Source: Sphagnum compactum (taxonomy: Eukaryota; Bryophyta; Sphagnopsida; Sphagnales). Taken from it: a stretch of 64,000 bases of DNA. Shown piece by piece: positions 11,331-23,700 of this stretch. Both the position numbers and the translations under genes were made by a program. How positions within the stretch are numbered: position 1 is the first letter of the stretch; each line of letters opens with the position of its first letter. The notes beneath the pieces were generated by a model. It worked only from the letters and a program-made list of their open reading frames with translations, searched no databases and was not told where the DNA came from. The DNA is taken from assembly GCA_965153455.1 (NCBI GenBank), contig OZ234498.1, positions 8,370,001 through 8,434,000 on the forward strand. The letters run 5' to 3'.

Positions 11331-14300
11331 CTCATCTTCAATACAAAATTTCAGGTGCTAAGAGTCCAGCAAGAGCACACATGCTGGTAGTAGTTCAGTA
11401 GTGCTCTCATACTGCACTGAGGTCTACCGGAAAAGTACCCTATAACACCCTTCTAAGTCCAATCATGAGCTTGAACCCCCCAAATCCTTTCCAAGCAAAC
11501 CCCCAAAAACCACTTCAAGAGAAGCATTCAGAAGCTCCAAAAGCCAACCTTCCCACGCAAAGAATCCCCAACAAAAATGTAGGTCGCTAATCTCAATTCT
11601 ATGCCACCAGTCAGTCGATGGCAGCATTTAGAACACCATTAATCAAAGAACATCAAGTATCCCAAAGGTTCCCACCCATTCAAAACCATGAAAAGGGGTC
11701 ATTCAAAACATATTAATTTTGCGAAAAATGTTGTCAGCCACCCAAATTACAGGTTGTATAGGTATCAAGTTTGAACCGAGAAGAAAAAGATGCCAAAGGT
11801 GGGGAACAAAACCCCAAATAAAACTTTAAAAAATCAAGTGTTTTGAATAAGTCTCACTTATTGTCTTCAATTCTGATCTCAAAAGACCTCCAAAGTCAAA
11901 AAAGCTATCCAGAGAATCAGCTTGTCTTTGGTGGGGTTAGTTGGACCTGCCAATTTATGTTTCATCCCCAATGGAATTGAAATAGGATATTAATACACTT
12001 ATTTGTAAAGTCGCACAAGTAGGCAGCGAGAACGGCCAGTTTCAACATAATAGGCCATCAAACGCATAACTGAGAATGAAAATTTTACAATATGCAGTAG
12101 CAGGGGCCCAAACTAAATTTCCACCAATTTTGGTGCATAAACTGAGTTTCATCCTGTCTCTCCTTTTTCCCGAGCACCTCCACTGCTGCTACATATATTT
12201 TCACCGGTTGTACTTGTACAACTACTATAGTTACTCCCGGACCTTGTCTATTAAATGCTTAGTTTCAGCATTTCATACGGAGATATAATACAAGTTTTAC
12301 TTTGCAAATATCACTGAAAGCGAGGATAGGGGGGTGAAAGCAGGCCCAAGGACAGCATGACTTTACCGATAACTCTTTGGAGCCAAAAAGGGTGCCATTT
12401 GAAGAGGATTTCATCAAATTCCTCTGAGCACCTCAAACATGGGGTGTGACTTGTTGGTTCAAGGCTTGGTGGAAAAACTTGATGAGGACATTATAATTCT
12501 AGTTTACCACTTGACGACCCACCGTCAACAATGGAACCTGATACCAAGTCTAAGAATTCAACATGTTGGTGGATTTGCTAATCAAACTATCACACCAAAC
12601 CCCCAAAATTTCAATAATAGGAAATAAAATTATGGGGTAGTTCTAAGATTCAGAATTTTAGGAGGGCGCAAATCTCAATCTAGCTCTAAGTTGAAAAAGC
12701 TTGTCCTTGAACACAAGCATGTGTAGTGTTTTTGGCAATTTTTACAACATGGTTTAATGTGTGGTCATCTAACCCCAGTGGAGGGCTTATGGCCTTAAGA
12801 AACGGTGTGGAAGGTTAATGTAGTGAAATGAGGCCTCACCATGATGAAAATTTTAATGCAGTCAACAAATTTTGGGGATAAAAGCGTACTTGAGAAAAAA
12901 ATAGTGAGAAATTATAAAATGAATTTGCTTGGTGGAGAATTGGTGAATTCCTTTCAGCAAGGAAAGAAGAAGCTTAGTGAAACAATTGTGCGAATTCATT
13001 TCAAAGTATGGGCCTTGAGTATGAATTCCTAAAGAGGATGTGTCAATCCACCACAAAGATATTTAAGTAAACAAAATGAAGTTGTAAAACTGATTTGGAA
13101 GAATGTGGCATTACAAAACCAACATTTTGGTGTGAAGTAAATGTTTGGAATTAAAAAGGGGTCTTCAAACAAAACACCTCAAATTAAAAGGTTATTGAAT
13201 TCAACCTTTACATAATACTGGAATTTTTCATATCTCTAAACCCAATGTTTCCTAAAACAATCTCATGTCGACATGGAGTCGGTAATATTGTGCCTTCTTG
13301 AAGGATCAACAAACAAAAAGTCCATCATAATTTGAGATTTTAATAACCACTAACTTATGACTAGGCCTAGTTGATGTCATTTCCTTAATAAATAGTAGCA
13401 GAGAAATCAAAAGGAAATACCTTCTCTTTTGATATCAGTGTTCAAATTCAAAATTAACTTCATTACAAGTTCAAATGAGGTGCCCCAAAGTTCCAACTAT
13501 TATCATTCATGTTGAAAATTCCATACCACATTTGCAAATGTTCAGGGAGTGTACAACAAGAATAGCCATAATAATGTGGACAAACTATGACATGACAAAC
13601 TTTGGGGATAAGAGTTTATAGGTAGAAATAATACAAAGATGGGAAAGTGGTAATGGATCTGGTAAGGTTAGATGTAAACCTAGAACTTGGTTTACAAATG
13701 TATTACCTACTTAGTTGACATTTATTGTTTTGTTGTAATTTGAAGTTTGTTGCAATGAGGACCTTTCTTTAATGGTCTGAATTTCAACCTAGCACATGCA
13801 ACACCATCTGAAGGTATTCTATCTTGCATTGCCACTTGCATTAGTTTGTGGCAATGACCGCTATACAATATTGGCATTGCATAATGTTTGATTGTGGCAC
13901 TACATCTTTGCGTCACAAAATGTGGGTTTTCTGAATTGTTGCCCAAATGTGTGTGATATCAGCTATCGACAACAGTTTCCAATATTAAACAACCTCCAAG
14001 CCCCATTAGATCAAACCTTGAAAAGGTATTTTCTGGTGAATTATTTCTAGAAAAAGACAGTAAATTAAAGCTTTTGACATTGTGTAACAAATCATTCAAT
14101 ATGCTGGAAAAATAAATAAATAAATAAATATAGATTTATGGAAGTTTTAAATGAAAAAGTTCATTAAGGATGTAAAAATGTTTTAGTGGCTTATCAAAAT
14201 GAACTAACATTTTTCGGATTGTAGATCTAGACCTTTTGGATCCAAAGTGACTGGGATTGTAACATTTTAAAAGGATTTAATACTCATACACCATGTGTTT

Positions 14301-14630
14301 AAAGTCTAAACATTACAAAACCACCTCAATGCATTGGCCATAGCCCTCCCAACCAGTGATTGTTTTTCCGTTTTTTCAACCAAACAAATTGGGAAATTTT
14401 TTGAAAATTATAAATTTGACTAATTTTGCTATGTTTTAGAAATTGTTGCAAAATTTCAATATTACAGAAATCAATTATTATTTTTATTTAAAAGCTCAGC
14501 TCTCCACCTTTTAGAAAATGAAAATACTCCCTTATTCACTCACAACATTCATTCGTGTATTCATCCAAACCCCATTTAAAATTCTGCACCTCCTATGTTT
14601 TTAATAATTACTGCGTTGCTATAAAAAGAG
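11331..14630. other. repeat-derived intergenic DNA, no gene recognised
   Basis: Only short frames are present (for example 12076-12288 and 12841-13032) and none matches a family I know. On the minus strand TGGTATCAGG (about 12546-12537) resembles the initiator-tRNA primer-binding site of plant LTR retroelements, but the base pairs before it do not end in CA. An (AAAT)n tract lies at 14109-14131 and a TATA-like CTATAAAAAG at about 14619. Confidence 0.4.
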
Positions 14631-16161
14631 CGTGCGTCATGAACCCATCCATGTAAAGGCATTCATCCTTAAACACTATTTCATTTCATCCATATTTTCC
14701 ATGTTATCAATTTTGTCCATATGTGTCAGTTTTGTCCTCGTCAATTACGATTTCAAGGATCATTTGCATCCAAGTAAAATCTCATCCACAGTATAGCCAA
14801 TTCCATTTACTGAATCACAATTGCCATCAATAATTTGTGTACAGTTTTGCCAAAATTACAGTGGTGCCAAGAATGTTGTTCATGAACATAGTTATAGCCA
14901 TGCAAGGTACATACATACAGTTCATTTGAATTTCATCTAGAAGATTAGGTTCATCAATCAATATGGTCACATTTCATCCATGCCAATTTCATCAAGTATG
15001 TGATAATAAATAAATAAATAGTAAATATGTGATAACTTCATTTTTTTCAGTTTAACTTGGCATTTACATGCATTACCCCCACCCTCCTCCTTCCCCCCAT
15101 AGGCAATTTGTTTTCTGGCTATATTTAGCCAAATTTCCACTTGTGGAGGTGGCTGCCTACAGATACACTGTGAAAATAATGGCCCTAATTTGCCAGATTT
15201 CTGGAAGAAAAAAAATATGATTGATTCCCCAGGTTAAGAGAACAGGTTCCAAAAGAAGGGTAGCCAAAATATAAAAAGGATTTTTTTAAAAAAAAATTTA
15301 ACTTTCAAATCAGGTCTAGAGCCAATTTTGGCTAAATTGTTTTCCAGATGATTGCGAGTTTTGGCTACATCACAAGATTGAAAAAGAACAAACCCTGGGG
15401 GCTCCCTACGCCCCCAAATTAAGAATCTTAATTCATAAAGACAGAAGAGTTGGCATTCATTGCAATATGTGTAGAGGCAGGGTTGTGGATCAGCCTCACA
15501 GTTTTCTCTCAGGAATGGGAGTTGCCCATGAGAAATGGCAACGGATCGGCAGCATCGTGAAGATGCAGAGGTGTGAGATTCGTGATTAGAGTTTCAGATC
15601 GAGTTTGCGGCATCCAGGTTCACTAGAAAATCGATCGAGGTCAAGCTTGCCTGTTTGTTTCTTTCTTTTTTGAGCTTTTTTGTTTTGTTTTTGTTGTTGT
15701 TGTTTTTTGCAGGGGGGAAAATGTTTCATCCTTGGAGTCTCTCTTCTCGTAATCGTGTTCTCTGAAAGCTCTCAGTAACTAAGTTCTTTGCCAGTGGATG
15801 ATGCCTCCTGAGACGAGAGGATTTTTTTTTTTTGTATCGGGTTCTGTGGTCCATCTCGCCTCAGCAACTTCTGCGTGTCTGTTTTTTTCTTTTCTTTTCT
15901 TTTTTGCCTCAGAATTTTTGACTGTGTGCAGTGTCGTAAGGATATTATAGCTCCGCTTCTTAGCTTGTTACATTGTTGGTGGCGTTTTTGGCTCGCAACC
16001 AACAGGCTGCTCTCTGCTAATTGCCACCCTCTAGGGTTTTTCGTTATGTTACAACCTTTTTCGGCCGATCTTACGGAAGAAGCACGTTTAAGTCCCCTAC
16101 TTATTGATCACAACAAGATCGATTGTAGCTAGCCGGAGCAGAAGTTTCCGAATTGGTGGGC
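14631..16161 (+). other. upstream region and probable leader of the AP2-type gene
   Basis: No protein gene is supported here. The first 700 bases include repeat family A (15185-15400). Closer to the gene are long pyrimidine tracts ending in splice-acceptor-like TTTTTTGCAG (15702-15711) and GTGTGCAG (about 15923-15930), so a spliced 5' leader is plausible. An in-frame TAG at 16126 closes the upstream frame, which supports translation from the ATG at 16162. Confidence 0.45.
15185..15400 (+). repeat. dispersed repeat family A, copy 1
   Basis: Its blocks are a TTTGCCAGATTTCTGG-like start, AGCCAAAATATAAAAAGGAT, TTTGGCTAAAT, TTTTCCAGATGAT, CTACATCACAAGATTG and a final AAACCCTGG. They occur in the same order in 50050-50260, partly in 57395-57545, and reverse-complemented in 53870-54060. 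The segment has no coding capacity. Confidence 0.65.
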
Positions 16162-17742
16162 ATGGCGCTGGAAGCGGAAAGCTTTCGACCCTTTTCAGAG
16201 TTTTTTGTCCACTATGTCAACGACTTTCGTTACAGAAAAGAGTTCTTTATACAGCATGTGCATGTGCTAGTGGAAGTGAATTACGAGAATCTGGGTCGTA
16301 CTGCAGATGAGAGCTTCTATACTGAAAAGCTCGACAACTTAGCCCGTTATCCACCAAAGTCCGGTTCCATCATGTCGCATGAGGAGGTGGTGCAGGACCC
16401 TGTCTGCAATGCCGTTTCTTCATACCCATCGCATCATGTCATATGTAGCTCCTTCTACCAACTTCGGCAAGGTGAAGGCGCAGGAATTTTCACAAGATCC
16501 ATTGGGTCTCGAATTGGTTTTGACCTTCTTCGCTGTTGTTTTTCATTATTGGTGGGCCAATCTCTAATCCAGTTTAGGAAAATCCTGCTTGGACGCCCAC
16601 CTGTTGACCTCCGACTGGGTTTGCAGCTTCATTTTTACGATCTTCAATCCAGTGAACGTGTCAAGAGAGGGACCAAGAGACCATGGTTGATCGCATGGAC
16701 TCTTGCACGAGACGCCGTGGCTAGTCGACAAGAAGAAGAGCCGAAAAAGTACAAGGGAGTGCGTCGTCGCCGTAAACGCAACCACACGAAGCCTTGGATT
16801 GCCGAGGTGAAGACCCAAGGGAAGAAAGTTTGGATAGCTGATTATAGCACTCCTAAGGTAGCTGCGCTGACATCCGATGTCGGTGCCATCTGCTATGGCA
16901 GTCGCCAACGTCGTGAGGCTCTTAATTTCGAACAAATCCCTCGATTACTTCCGGAAATCCCGCGAAACCTGTGTGAAGTCCGAGAGCAAGCTCAACGTCT
17001 CAGAAGGAACCCACTGTTTTGTCTCATTTATGAGGTACCCGAGGAGATTTTTCTCATGGATATTGACGAGCACTTCCAAATACAGGGCAAGAAGGAACTT
17101 ACGGAACTTAAACTTGAGATTATCAAGTTGATAAGGTCTGTGAGAAAGAAGAATGCGGCACCACCTTTGATTGAGACCGGAGAACCACCTCAAGACATTC
17201 CTCAACTGCTTGAATCTACGAACCGGATGATCAAGCGGAATGCAAAAACACCAATATGTATTGGTGATGAATCCTGGTTTCATGGGACTTTTTTCCATCA
17301 GTTTCTGGCAGACCTACCTCCAATAGTCAAGGCCAAGGACCCCCGGAAACACTGTTGTTCTTTGGTGCTCCAATTCACTAGGTGGGTGGAGACTAAGCTA
17401 ATAGCACCTAAAGTATCAGGGTCCAACATATCTCAGATGGAGGCTGAAGACCCTGCTGCAGACATTGCTCCACGATGCAGTGCAAACATTCCTCATCCTC
17501 GTGAACAAGCACAAGATACTGCACAGCATGGCTTCCAAGACCTTGGTAGCTGCTCATCTCTCATGAATGAGCCGGTGACATTCCAAGCTGCAACCCCAGA
17601 CAAAGGAGGCATGAGCATGGCCATCAGGCCTCCAACAAGCAATTGTTGTGAGTTGAGACAGCGCCATTCAATTCTATGCTCACATGGTGTTGTGAATTGT
17701 GGCACATTTGTTTTCCTTTTTTGGTCTGGTTGTGGTGCCTGA
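16162..17742 (+). CDS. divergent AP2/ERF-domain protein, 526 residues
   Basis: Probable nuclear DNA-binding transcription factor. The longest open frame begins with a TTG at 16153. The first ATG is at 16162, after an in-frame TAG at 16126. The AP2/ERF domain spans about residues 197-257: KYKGVRRRRKRN, PWIAEVK, KVWIADYST, then VAALTSDVGAICYG and ALNF. The canonical WLG is replaced by WIA, and a few basic residues are inserted after GVRRR. The domain is followed by IPRLLPEIPRNL and a helical, Lys-rich stretch (to about 335). Residues 1-190 are unlike anything I recognise, with a hydrophobic patch near 119-148 (LLRCCFSLLVG). The last 90 residues correspond to the third exon of the tandem units downstream, so this gene appears to be unit 0 of that array. 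It is more GC-rich than its surroundings. A multi-exon model is possible, and the AP2 call is firmer than the full length. Confidence 0.7.
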   Translation: MALEAESFRPFSEFFVHYVNDFRYRKEFFIQHVHVLVEVNYENLGRTADESFYTEKLDNLARYPPKSGSIMSHEEVVQDPVCNAVSSYPSHHVICSSFYQLRQGEGAGIFTRSIGSRIGFDLLRCCFSLLVGQSLIQFRKILLGRPPVDLRLGLQLHFYDLQSSERVKRGTKRPWLIAWTLARDAVASRQEEEPKKYKGVRRRRKRNHTKPWIAEVKTQGKKVWIADYSTPKVAALTSDVGAICYGSRQRREALNFEQIPRLLPEIPRNLCEVREQAQRLRRNPLFCLIYEVPEEIFLMDIDEHFQIQGKKELTELKLEIIKLIRSVRKKNAAPPLIETGEPPQDIPQLLESTNRMIKRNAKTPICIGDESWFHGTFFHQFLADLPPIVKAKDPRKHCCSLVLQFTRWVETKLIAPKVSGSNISQMEAEDPAADIAPRCSANIPHPREQAQDTAQHGFQDLGSCSSLMNEPVTFQAATPDKGGMSMAIRPPTSNCCELRQRHSILCSHGVVNCGTFVFLFWSGCGA

Positions 17743-17865
17743 AAAATTTCAAGGTTTTCAAAATACTCATATCTTGCTCCTCTTGAGATGACAAAGACCT
17801 TCAATGTTCTCATTTGAATATCATTGTGCCTTTAATGCACCTCATGACCAAGAGTCAATAAAGAG

Positions 17866-18597
17866 ATGGCTAGTTTGACCTATACTAACCATTGTATGAG
17901 ATTGCTTGAATGGATAGTGGATCAAGCTGCAACAACGACATTGTCTTCTCCAATTCCAAACATTGTTGAAACAACAATATTGCCTTCTCCAATTTCTAAT
18001 GTTGAAATTGCAAATGAAGGATTTCAAAGTGGGGCCCTAGAGCTTCTTGAGGACCTCCAGGTAGGATCAATTTGAACTCAATCCAATTTGTGTGCATTAA
18101 AGAAATTGTTTTTTGACTCCAAAACCTAATTTCCTTCATCTAATAATCTCCTTGTAGAGCTTTGTGGGTGTTTGTCAGGATGATTGCATTTTAGGGGAGA
18201 ACTCAATAGACCCCTTGCAAGTGAGGGTCGAGAACAAGCAATGGACCCCTGGAAGTGAAGGACTAGGTTTGGATTGTCAAATGACACCATCACAATCCCA
18301 ATCCTTTCCTTTCACTTGTAAGTATGAGCTTCACACACCTAATTATTCCACCATTTTTGATATTTTTTGCAATGCAAATAGATCATAAGAACATGAAAGT
18401 TCCTTTGCCCATTCGTGAAACTATTGCAATTTCTAATTTCACCAGGTTTTAGTCCTCTTTCAATACCAATCAACTATGTTCCTCCACAAGACAACGACAA
18501 TGCTTCAGTGGTTCACTTTACGTATCTTCATGAACAAGCACAAGGTACTACAAAGCTTGATTTGACAAGCCCCCATGACTTACCTGTCAACAAATGA
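17866..18597 (+). CDS. unit 1 of the array: three-exon candidate, 168 residues
   Basis: Exon 1 (17866-18060) is 65 codons and ends CTCCAG before GTAGGA. Exon 2 runs 18158-18317 between TTGTAG and GTAAGT. Exon 3 runs 18446-18597 after TTCACCAG and ends in TGA. Joining these GT-AG introns (97 and 128 bases) keeps one frame throughout. The product is acidic, with no domain I know. Exon 1 contains RLLEWIVDQAA and ends ALELLEDLQ. Exon 2 begins SFVGVCQDDC. Exon 3 begins FSPLSIPIN and ends near the HEQAQGT stretch shared with the AP2-type protein. It may be an independent small gene, further 3' exons of the AP2 gene, or a decaying copy. Its stop is premature compared with unit 0. Confidence 0.35.
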
Positions 18598-18995
18598 TCT
18601 TCCCAAATGCAACCCTAGAGAAAAATGATGTGGATTTATTTTGTCAATCATGTGCCAAACATGTAAATGTTATGAGTGCAACACATTTTTCAATTCAATA
18701 GTGATGGTGTCAAGAATTACACTCCGTGCCTTTTTTTATTCTAATCCCCAAGCAATTCAAAGGTTTGGGGTTATTCATGCTTTTATGGCTCACATGATCC
18801 TTGAAACAATGTGGATGTTAATGCTTTTGTTTAGTTATGCATCTTCAATGGTTGGGACATGAGTTAGAACATAAACTTGATGTTGGGCTTTAATGGTGTT
18901 GTGGGTTGTTTAGTCAACAATTTTCAAGCTAGCCTTATGAAGAAAGGGGTAACTTGGGTCTTGTTAGTCGCAAATTGAACTATGTTAACTAACAC

Positions 18996-19788
18996 ATGAT
19001 GTTACTTGAATGGGCAGTGGATCAACCTCCAACAAGAATATTGTTTTCTCTAGCTCCAACCATAGTTGAAGCAACATTATTGCCTTCTCAAGTTACGAAT
19101 CTTGAAATTCCAAATGAAGAATTTGAAGTTGGTGCGACAAATCTCCTCGATGCCCTCCAAGTATGTACATATCAATTTGACCTTGATTCAAGTGTATCAT
19201 GCTTCAAAAAATCACTTTTTGACTTCAAAATTTAATTTGCTTCTTTTAATAACCTTATTAGTCCTTGTGGGTGTTTGTTAGGATGACTACATTTTGGGGG
19301 AGGTCTCCACAAACCATGTGGAAATGAGCATTGAGAAAGTGCAACCAACTAGCATAAGCAAAGGACTTGACACACAACCAATAAGTGAAGGTTTAGATTG
19401 TGAAACGACACCAATGTTGTTAGCATCAATTTCACAATCCCAACCATTTCCTTTCGATTGTAAGCTTAAACTACATGCACCCAACTATTTGTTTGGATTG
19501 GATAATTATTCCACCTTGTTTGGTATGCTTGTGAAATGCAAATAGATTGTGAAAACATGACAAGTTCTTGTGTTCCACTATTGCAAATTTTTTTTCACCA
19601 GGTTTTAGTCCCCTTTCGATCCCAATCAATGATGCTTCTTCACAAGGCAATATTTCAGAGCTGCACTTCCCTTGTCTTCATAAACAAACTCAAAATACTC
19701 CACAACATGGCTTAAAAACCCCCTTGGAGTTACCTCTTGAAGGTGAACACCTAACTTTCCAAGTTACAACCCTAGAAAAACATTCCTA
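18996..19788 (+). pseudogene. unit 2 of the array, broken in exon 2
   Basis: Exon 1 (18996-19160) keeps LLEWAVDQPPT and ends DALQ before GTATGT. After the acceptor ATTAG (ending 19261), exon 2 is one base shorter than in unit 1. It also carries TAG where unit 1 has CAG, so it cannot be read as unit 1 is. The donor TTGTAAGC (19459) and the acceptor TTCACCAG before GTTTTAGTCC (19602) are conserved. Exon 3 stays open (FSPLSIPIND, HKQTQNTPQHG, LTFQVTTLEK) to TAA at about 19787. It is closer to unit 0 than unit 1 is in this last exon. Confidence 0.6.
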
Positions 19789-20068
19789 AATAGAAGGCAT
19801 GAAGTCTGCAACAAGGTGTTGTTTGAGTTGGAACATATAAATGTGTTTGATTTAATATTGATGGTTTCATCGTGAATTTCATTTCCATGCCCCTCCCTTT
19901 AGGTTTTTTAATGTGTAAGCAATCTCAAGGTTTTCAAAGTATTCATGTTTTAACATATCCCATTGTACCTCATGTTTAAAAAACTTCAATTATTTTGTTT
20001 CATTATGGATTTTCATTGAATCCTCAAATAATAGCTAGTTTGTTTCTAGTTATTTTGGAGTGAAATAG

Positions 20069-20425
20069 ATGGACCATGACATGTGGATGCTTGAATGGCC
20101 AATAGATCAAGTTGCAACATCATCTTCTTCAATTCCAACAATGTTGTTGGCTTCTTCAATTCAATCCTTCACTGTTGAAGAAGTTGCAAATGAAAGCATT
20201 GAGAATGGGGCACTCGAACTTGCTAAGGATCTCCAGGTAAATACAATTGGCTTGACCTCAATCCAAGCATGTGTTTTAAGAACTTTCTTGATTCTAAAAC
20301 TGAATTGGCCTCATTTAATACCCTTGTGCAGAGCCTTTTGGGTGATTTTCAAGGTGACCATTGGGAAGAGTTAGAAGACACCATGTCAGTGAACATCGAA
20401 AGAATGAAAAGGAGTAGTTGAAGTG
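20069..20425 (+). pseudogene. unit 3 of the array, 3' part lost
   Basis: Exon 1 (20069-20236) reads MWMLEWPIDQVAT and ends LAKDLQ before GTAAAT. The acceptor GTGCAG ends at about 20331. Exon 2 continues SLLGDFQGDHWEEL in phase but stops at TGA near 20420. Beyond this, only a weak donor and a TTTGCAG acceptor (about 20684) are visible, and the third exon can no longer be recognised. Confidence 0.5.
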
Positions 20426-20700
20426 AAGGAGTTTACAAACAACTAATATGTGAGTATTCAAGTTGTGAAATGATCCCAATGTTGGTGACATTATCACAAC
20501 TCATATCCTTTCCTTTCATTTATATGCTTGCATTAAACACATGCAATTCCTTGGCTACATTAGAAAATAGTGATCCACCTTGTTTGATTTTTGGACTCTT
20601 TTCCTAGAGTTGTATCATATGCACATGACAAGTTTTTCAATTATACCCATTCATTGACGTTTTGCAAATTTTGATTTATTTGCAGATGAATCAAGTTATT

Positions 20701-23700
20701 TATAAGATGGAGATTATTTAATCCAAATGGTTATTTCAAGAACTCCCCTTTCAAATGTAATCAATGTGGGAAAGAACCTATTGCAACAATTTATGAATTC
20801 AAATGATGGAGAAGGCTTCACAACTTTGCTATTGTCGATAGGAGAAAATTTTGAGGTGTAATTTGGATTGGTGCAACCTTGATCTTCATGACACCAAGCA
20901 AACATCTATTATTAATCATAAGGAAGGCAATGGTCCAAATCAAATTATTGGACATGCATGTAAGTTTGGCATAAGCAAATCATCGTACTACATTTCCCCA
21001 ACCCTTTATCCAATTTTATGCATACTTGTAATGTCATTCCTTATTTGAAAAAGCAAACAACTTTTTAAATTGATGACACATAAAACTTCACTAGTGATGT
21101 GCACAATACAACTTCTCCCTTAATGGTGCAACATATTTCATGACATTTTGAGGACAAGGGCCACATATGATTATATCATCACCCATAGATCAAAAAACCT
21201 TGAATACAATTGATTCTCCAAACCACAAGCAATGTTTCCAAGACATATATTTGGAGATTATAGATTGAACTTTGGGTGGCTTTGCAAGATTCATGATCAA
21301 TGTGCATATGAACGAATATTGTATAAAATGTGAAAAATAGATAATGAAGACTTGTTGTCGACCCTAATCACAAACAAGTTTGAAAAATAAAAATAAAAAT
21401 AAAAATAAAAAGAGGTAAAGGGCAAGTCCAAATTGGATCAAACCTTTCCTTTATTTCGAACTTCTTATGATCCATGTAAAACTCCCAATGTTCCCAAACC
21501 AAGCAAGCTCAACCTAAGCTCTACGAACTTGGAGAACAGTTGATGATGGAAAGACAAAGCTCCATGCTCTCATTGCTTACTTCTTCTTCCTATTTTTTAT
21601 TTTTTTTCCCCTTCACTTTTATTTGTTGCAGCACAACTCACTCCTATAGTTTCACAACTTGAATTGTTGCCTTTTTACTTGCATGAGATCAACAATGACA
21701 ACAACAACAATGAATGAGGAGTGCCCTTCACCCACCACTCCGTATAACTACAATGCAACAGCTATTATTATCGTGTGACAACAAACAAATAAAGACGAAA
21801 AGTGCGAATTGCCCCATTTGCCTTCTTTCCTTTACCTATTACCAATGAAGCATAACCAACTGAGCTTGGAACTTGGCTAGCAATGGTAATAGTGGCGGCT
21901 TTCTTGTGGTTGTCATTAGTGTTCTTAGATACTTGAGAAACACAAAAAGCCCAAGAAGAAAAAGATAGAGAGACAAGGAGAAAGATAGGGAAAGAAAGAA
22001 GGGAAAATGGATAAAGAAAAAGGAAATGGAAAGAGGGGGGAAAGCCTTCTATATCAACAAAACCCTCCTCATAATAAGTTTTTGTTTTTTTTTTCCCTCA
22101 CAAATCTTTCTTGATCCAAGGTATGGCTTCAACTTGGATTTAATTCTTGAAGGAGTGCACAACAAAATCAAATCACCAAAAACTAACAACCTCCACCCGA
22201 TGCTAACCCAAGCTACAAGCTCCAACTTTCCATGCAAAACACAAAAACAAAAACACACTCAACTAACAAAATCTAAGTAGCATCAAAAACTAAATTCTGA
22301 GTTTTTTGGATTTGCAAAAACAACCCTAACCCACAAAACTAAGCAGGAATCCAAGTACCACCAAATTTGCATTAACCAAATAAAACCAAAACACTTCCTT
22401 GTAAAAGCAAAACATACACAACAAATATGATGGTTTCAAAATCTAAAAACCTAGATTTTGATCACACAAATCCCTACTTATCCCAAACATGAAAAGTCTA
22501 AAACCATGTTCACATTGGAACTAGTTCCCACCTTACTTACCCTAAGTTACCTACGATAACTAGGATAAAAACACATAACTATCATATAACTCCTAACAAT
22601 GGCAACCATAGTAAGCAACCTTATCTAGATCATCTTCGTTTGACTTAACATACTAAGACTTATGCATATTTGATGAGTTTGTACTCCAAAATTTGCAATG
22701 GAACTTTTGGGGACTTCATCCCAATTAATCTTCCATTTATTCACATTTGTTATTGCTATGAACAAATAGATCCATCTTAAGGTTCTGAACTTAGGCTTTT
22801 CCTCCCAATTAAAGGATCTTGCTTTGCCCTTTTCTACCTATTTGTGGGCACTTTATGTTCAAAAATATTCTATTTTGTTGCCAAGTGCTGATTCCACACT
22901 TGGAAAGGCCAATTCTGAACTCAAAAAGCGTGATTCCACATTGCAATGTGTTGGCATGATGGGGGTAAATTGAGGGATGAGGATCTGTAAAATACTAGTA
23001 GAAAGGGCAAACAGAAGGTAAGTGTGTTGGGTTGGAGCTCTGTACTGCCATACAGGAAAACCATGGTGTTTAATCTACATGGGTTTTTTCTGTAGATGAT
23101 GTGCATGCAAGTCTGCTTAGTAAAGTCAGTGATATCTAAATTCTCATGCAATTGCACATTGGGTGGGTTCAGAATGTCTGACATGCTGGATTTCATATGG
23201 ATCTTGTGAGTGTGAAACAACAAGCAGTAAATAGAAACCACAGGTGAACATTGACAGCAGCAATAATGATGACTGGCTTTCTAACTCCTGAAAGCTGGAA
23301 AAGGCAGAGCAGCATCTTCGACAGTGTTTTCTGGAAACTCCACATTGCAGCAGCTGAGTTGGAGATTCTCATGTCCTCTCAACTTTCATATCATAGGGTT
23401 TTACATCTCAAACAAGCCTCATGCTTTCTCAGCTAACCCAAAGCTTATGCTACTACATGTCCTTAAACAGGAATAACAAAGAGCTGCTTCGGTTTTTTTC
23501 AAGAGACTCAAGGATCACCTGAGCACTGATGTGGTTCAAGGAGTCTGGAAAGTTGGAAGCCACATATTGGAGTGTGTTCCCTGCACAGCTCTGAAGAAAA
23601 CCAAAACTTTAAGCCATTGGAGAACGGTTGCTGATACATTTCTGTAGCTGTAGTGATAGGAGAAAATTTTTGGTGATGACAGACCTAAGGGCAGATCCAT

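Larger units (their letters stand above)
17478..20700 (+). repeat. tandem array of the AP2-gene 3' module (units 0-3)
   Basis: Four related units lie head to tail. Unit 0 is the end of the AP2-type gene (17478-17865). Units 1, 2 and 3 start near 17866, 18996 and 20069. Anchors common to units 0-2 include a GAACAAGCACAAGATACT-like string (17503, 18532, 19682) and a TTTCCAAGTTACAACCCTAG-like string. Downstream non-coding anchors such as TTCAAGGTTTTCAAA also repeat, so whole segments of about 1.03-1.15 kb were duplicated, not just exons. Units 1-3 each begin with an exon starting near MLEW-VDQ. Unit 3 loses similarity in its last part. Confidence 0.75.

Noticed and set aside
16153-16161. TTG upstream extension of the AP2-type gene
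   Set aside because: The open frame begins with a TTG, which plants rarely use. The first ATG is at 16162, so the gene starts there.
15875-16310. Frames overlapping the start of the AP2-type gene
   Set aside because: They lie in the pyrimidine-rich leader or in other phases and show no similarity.
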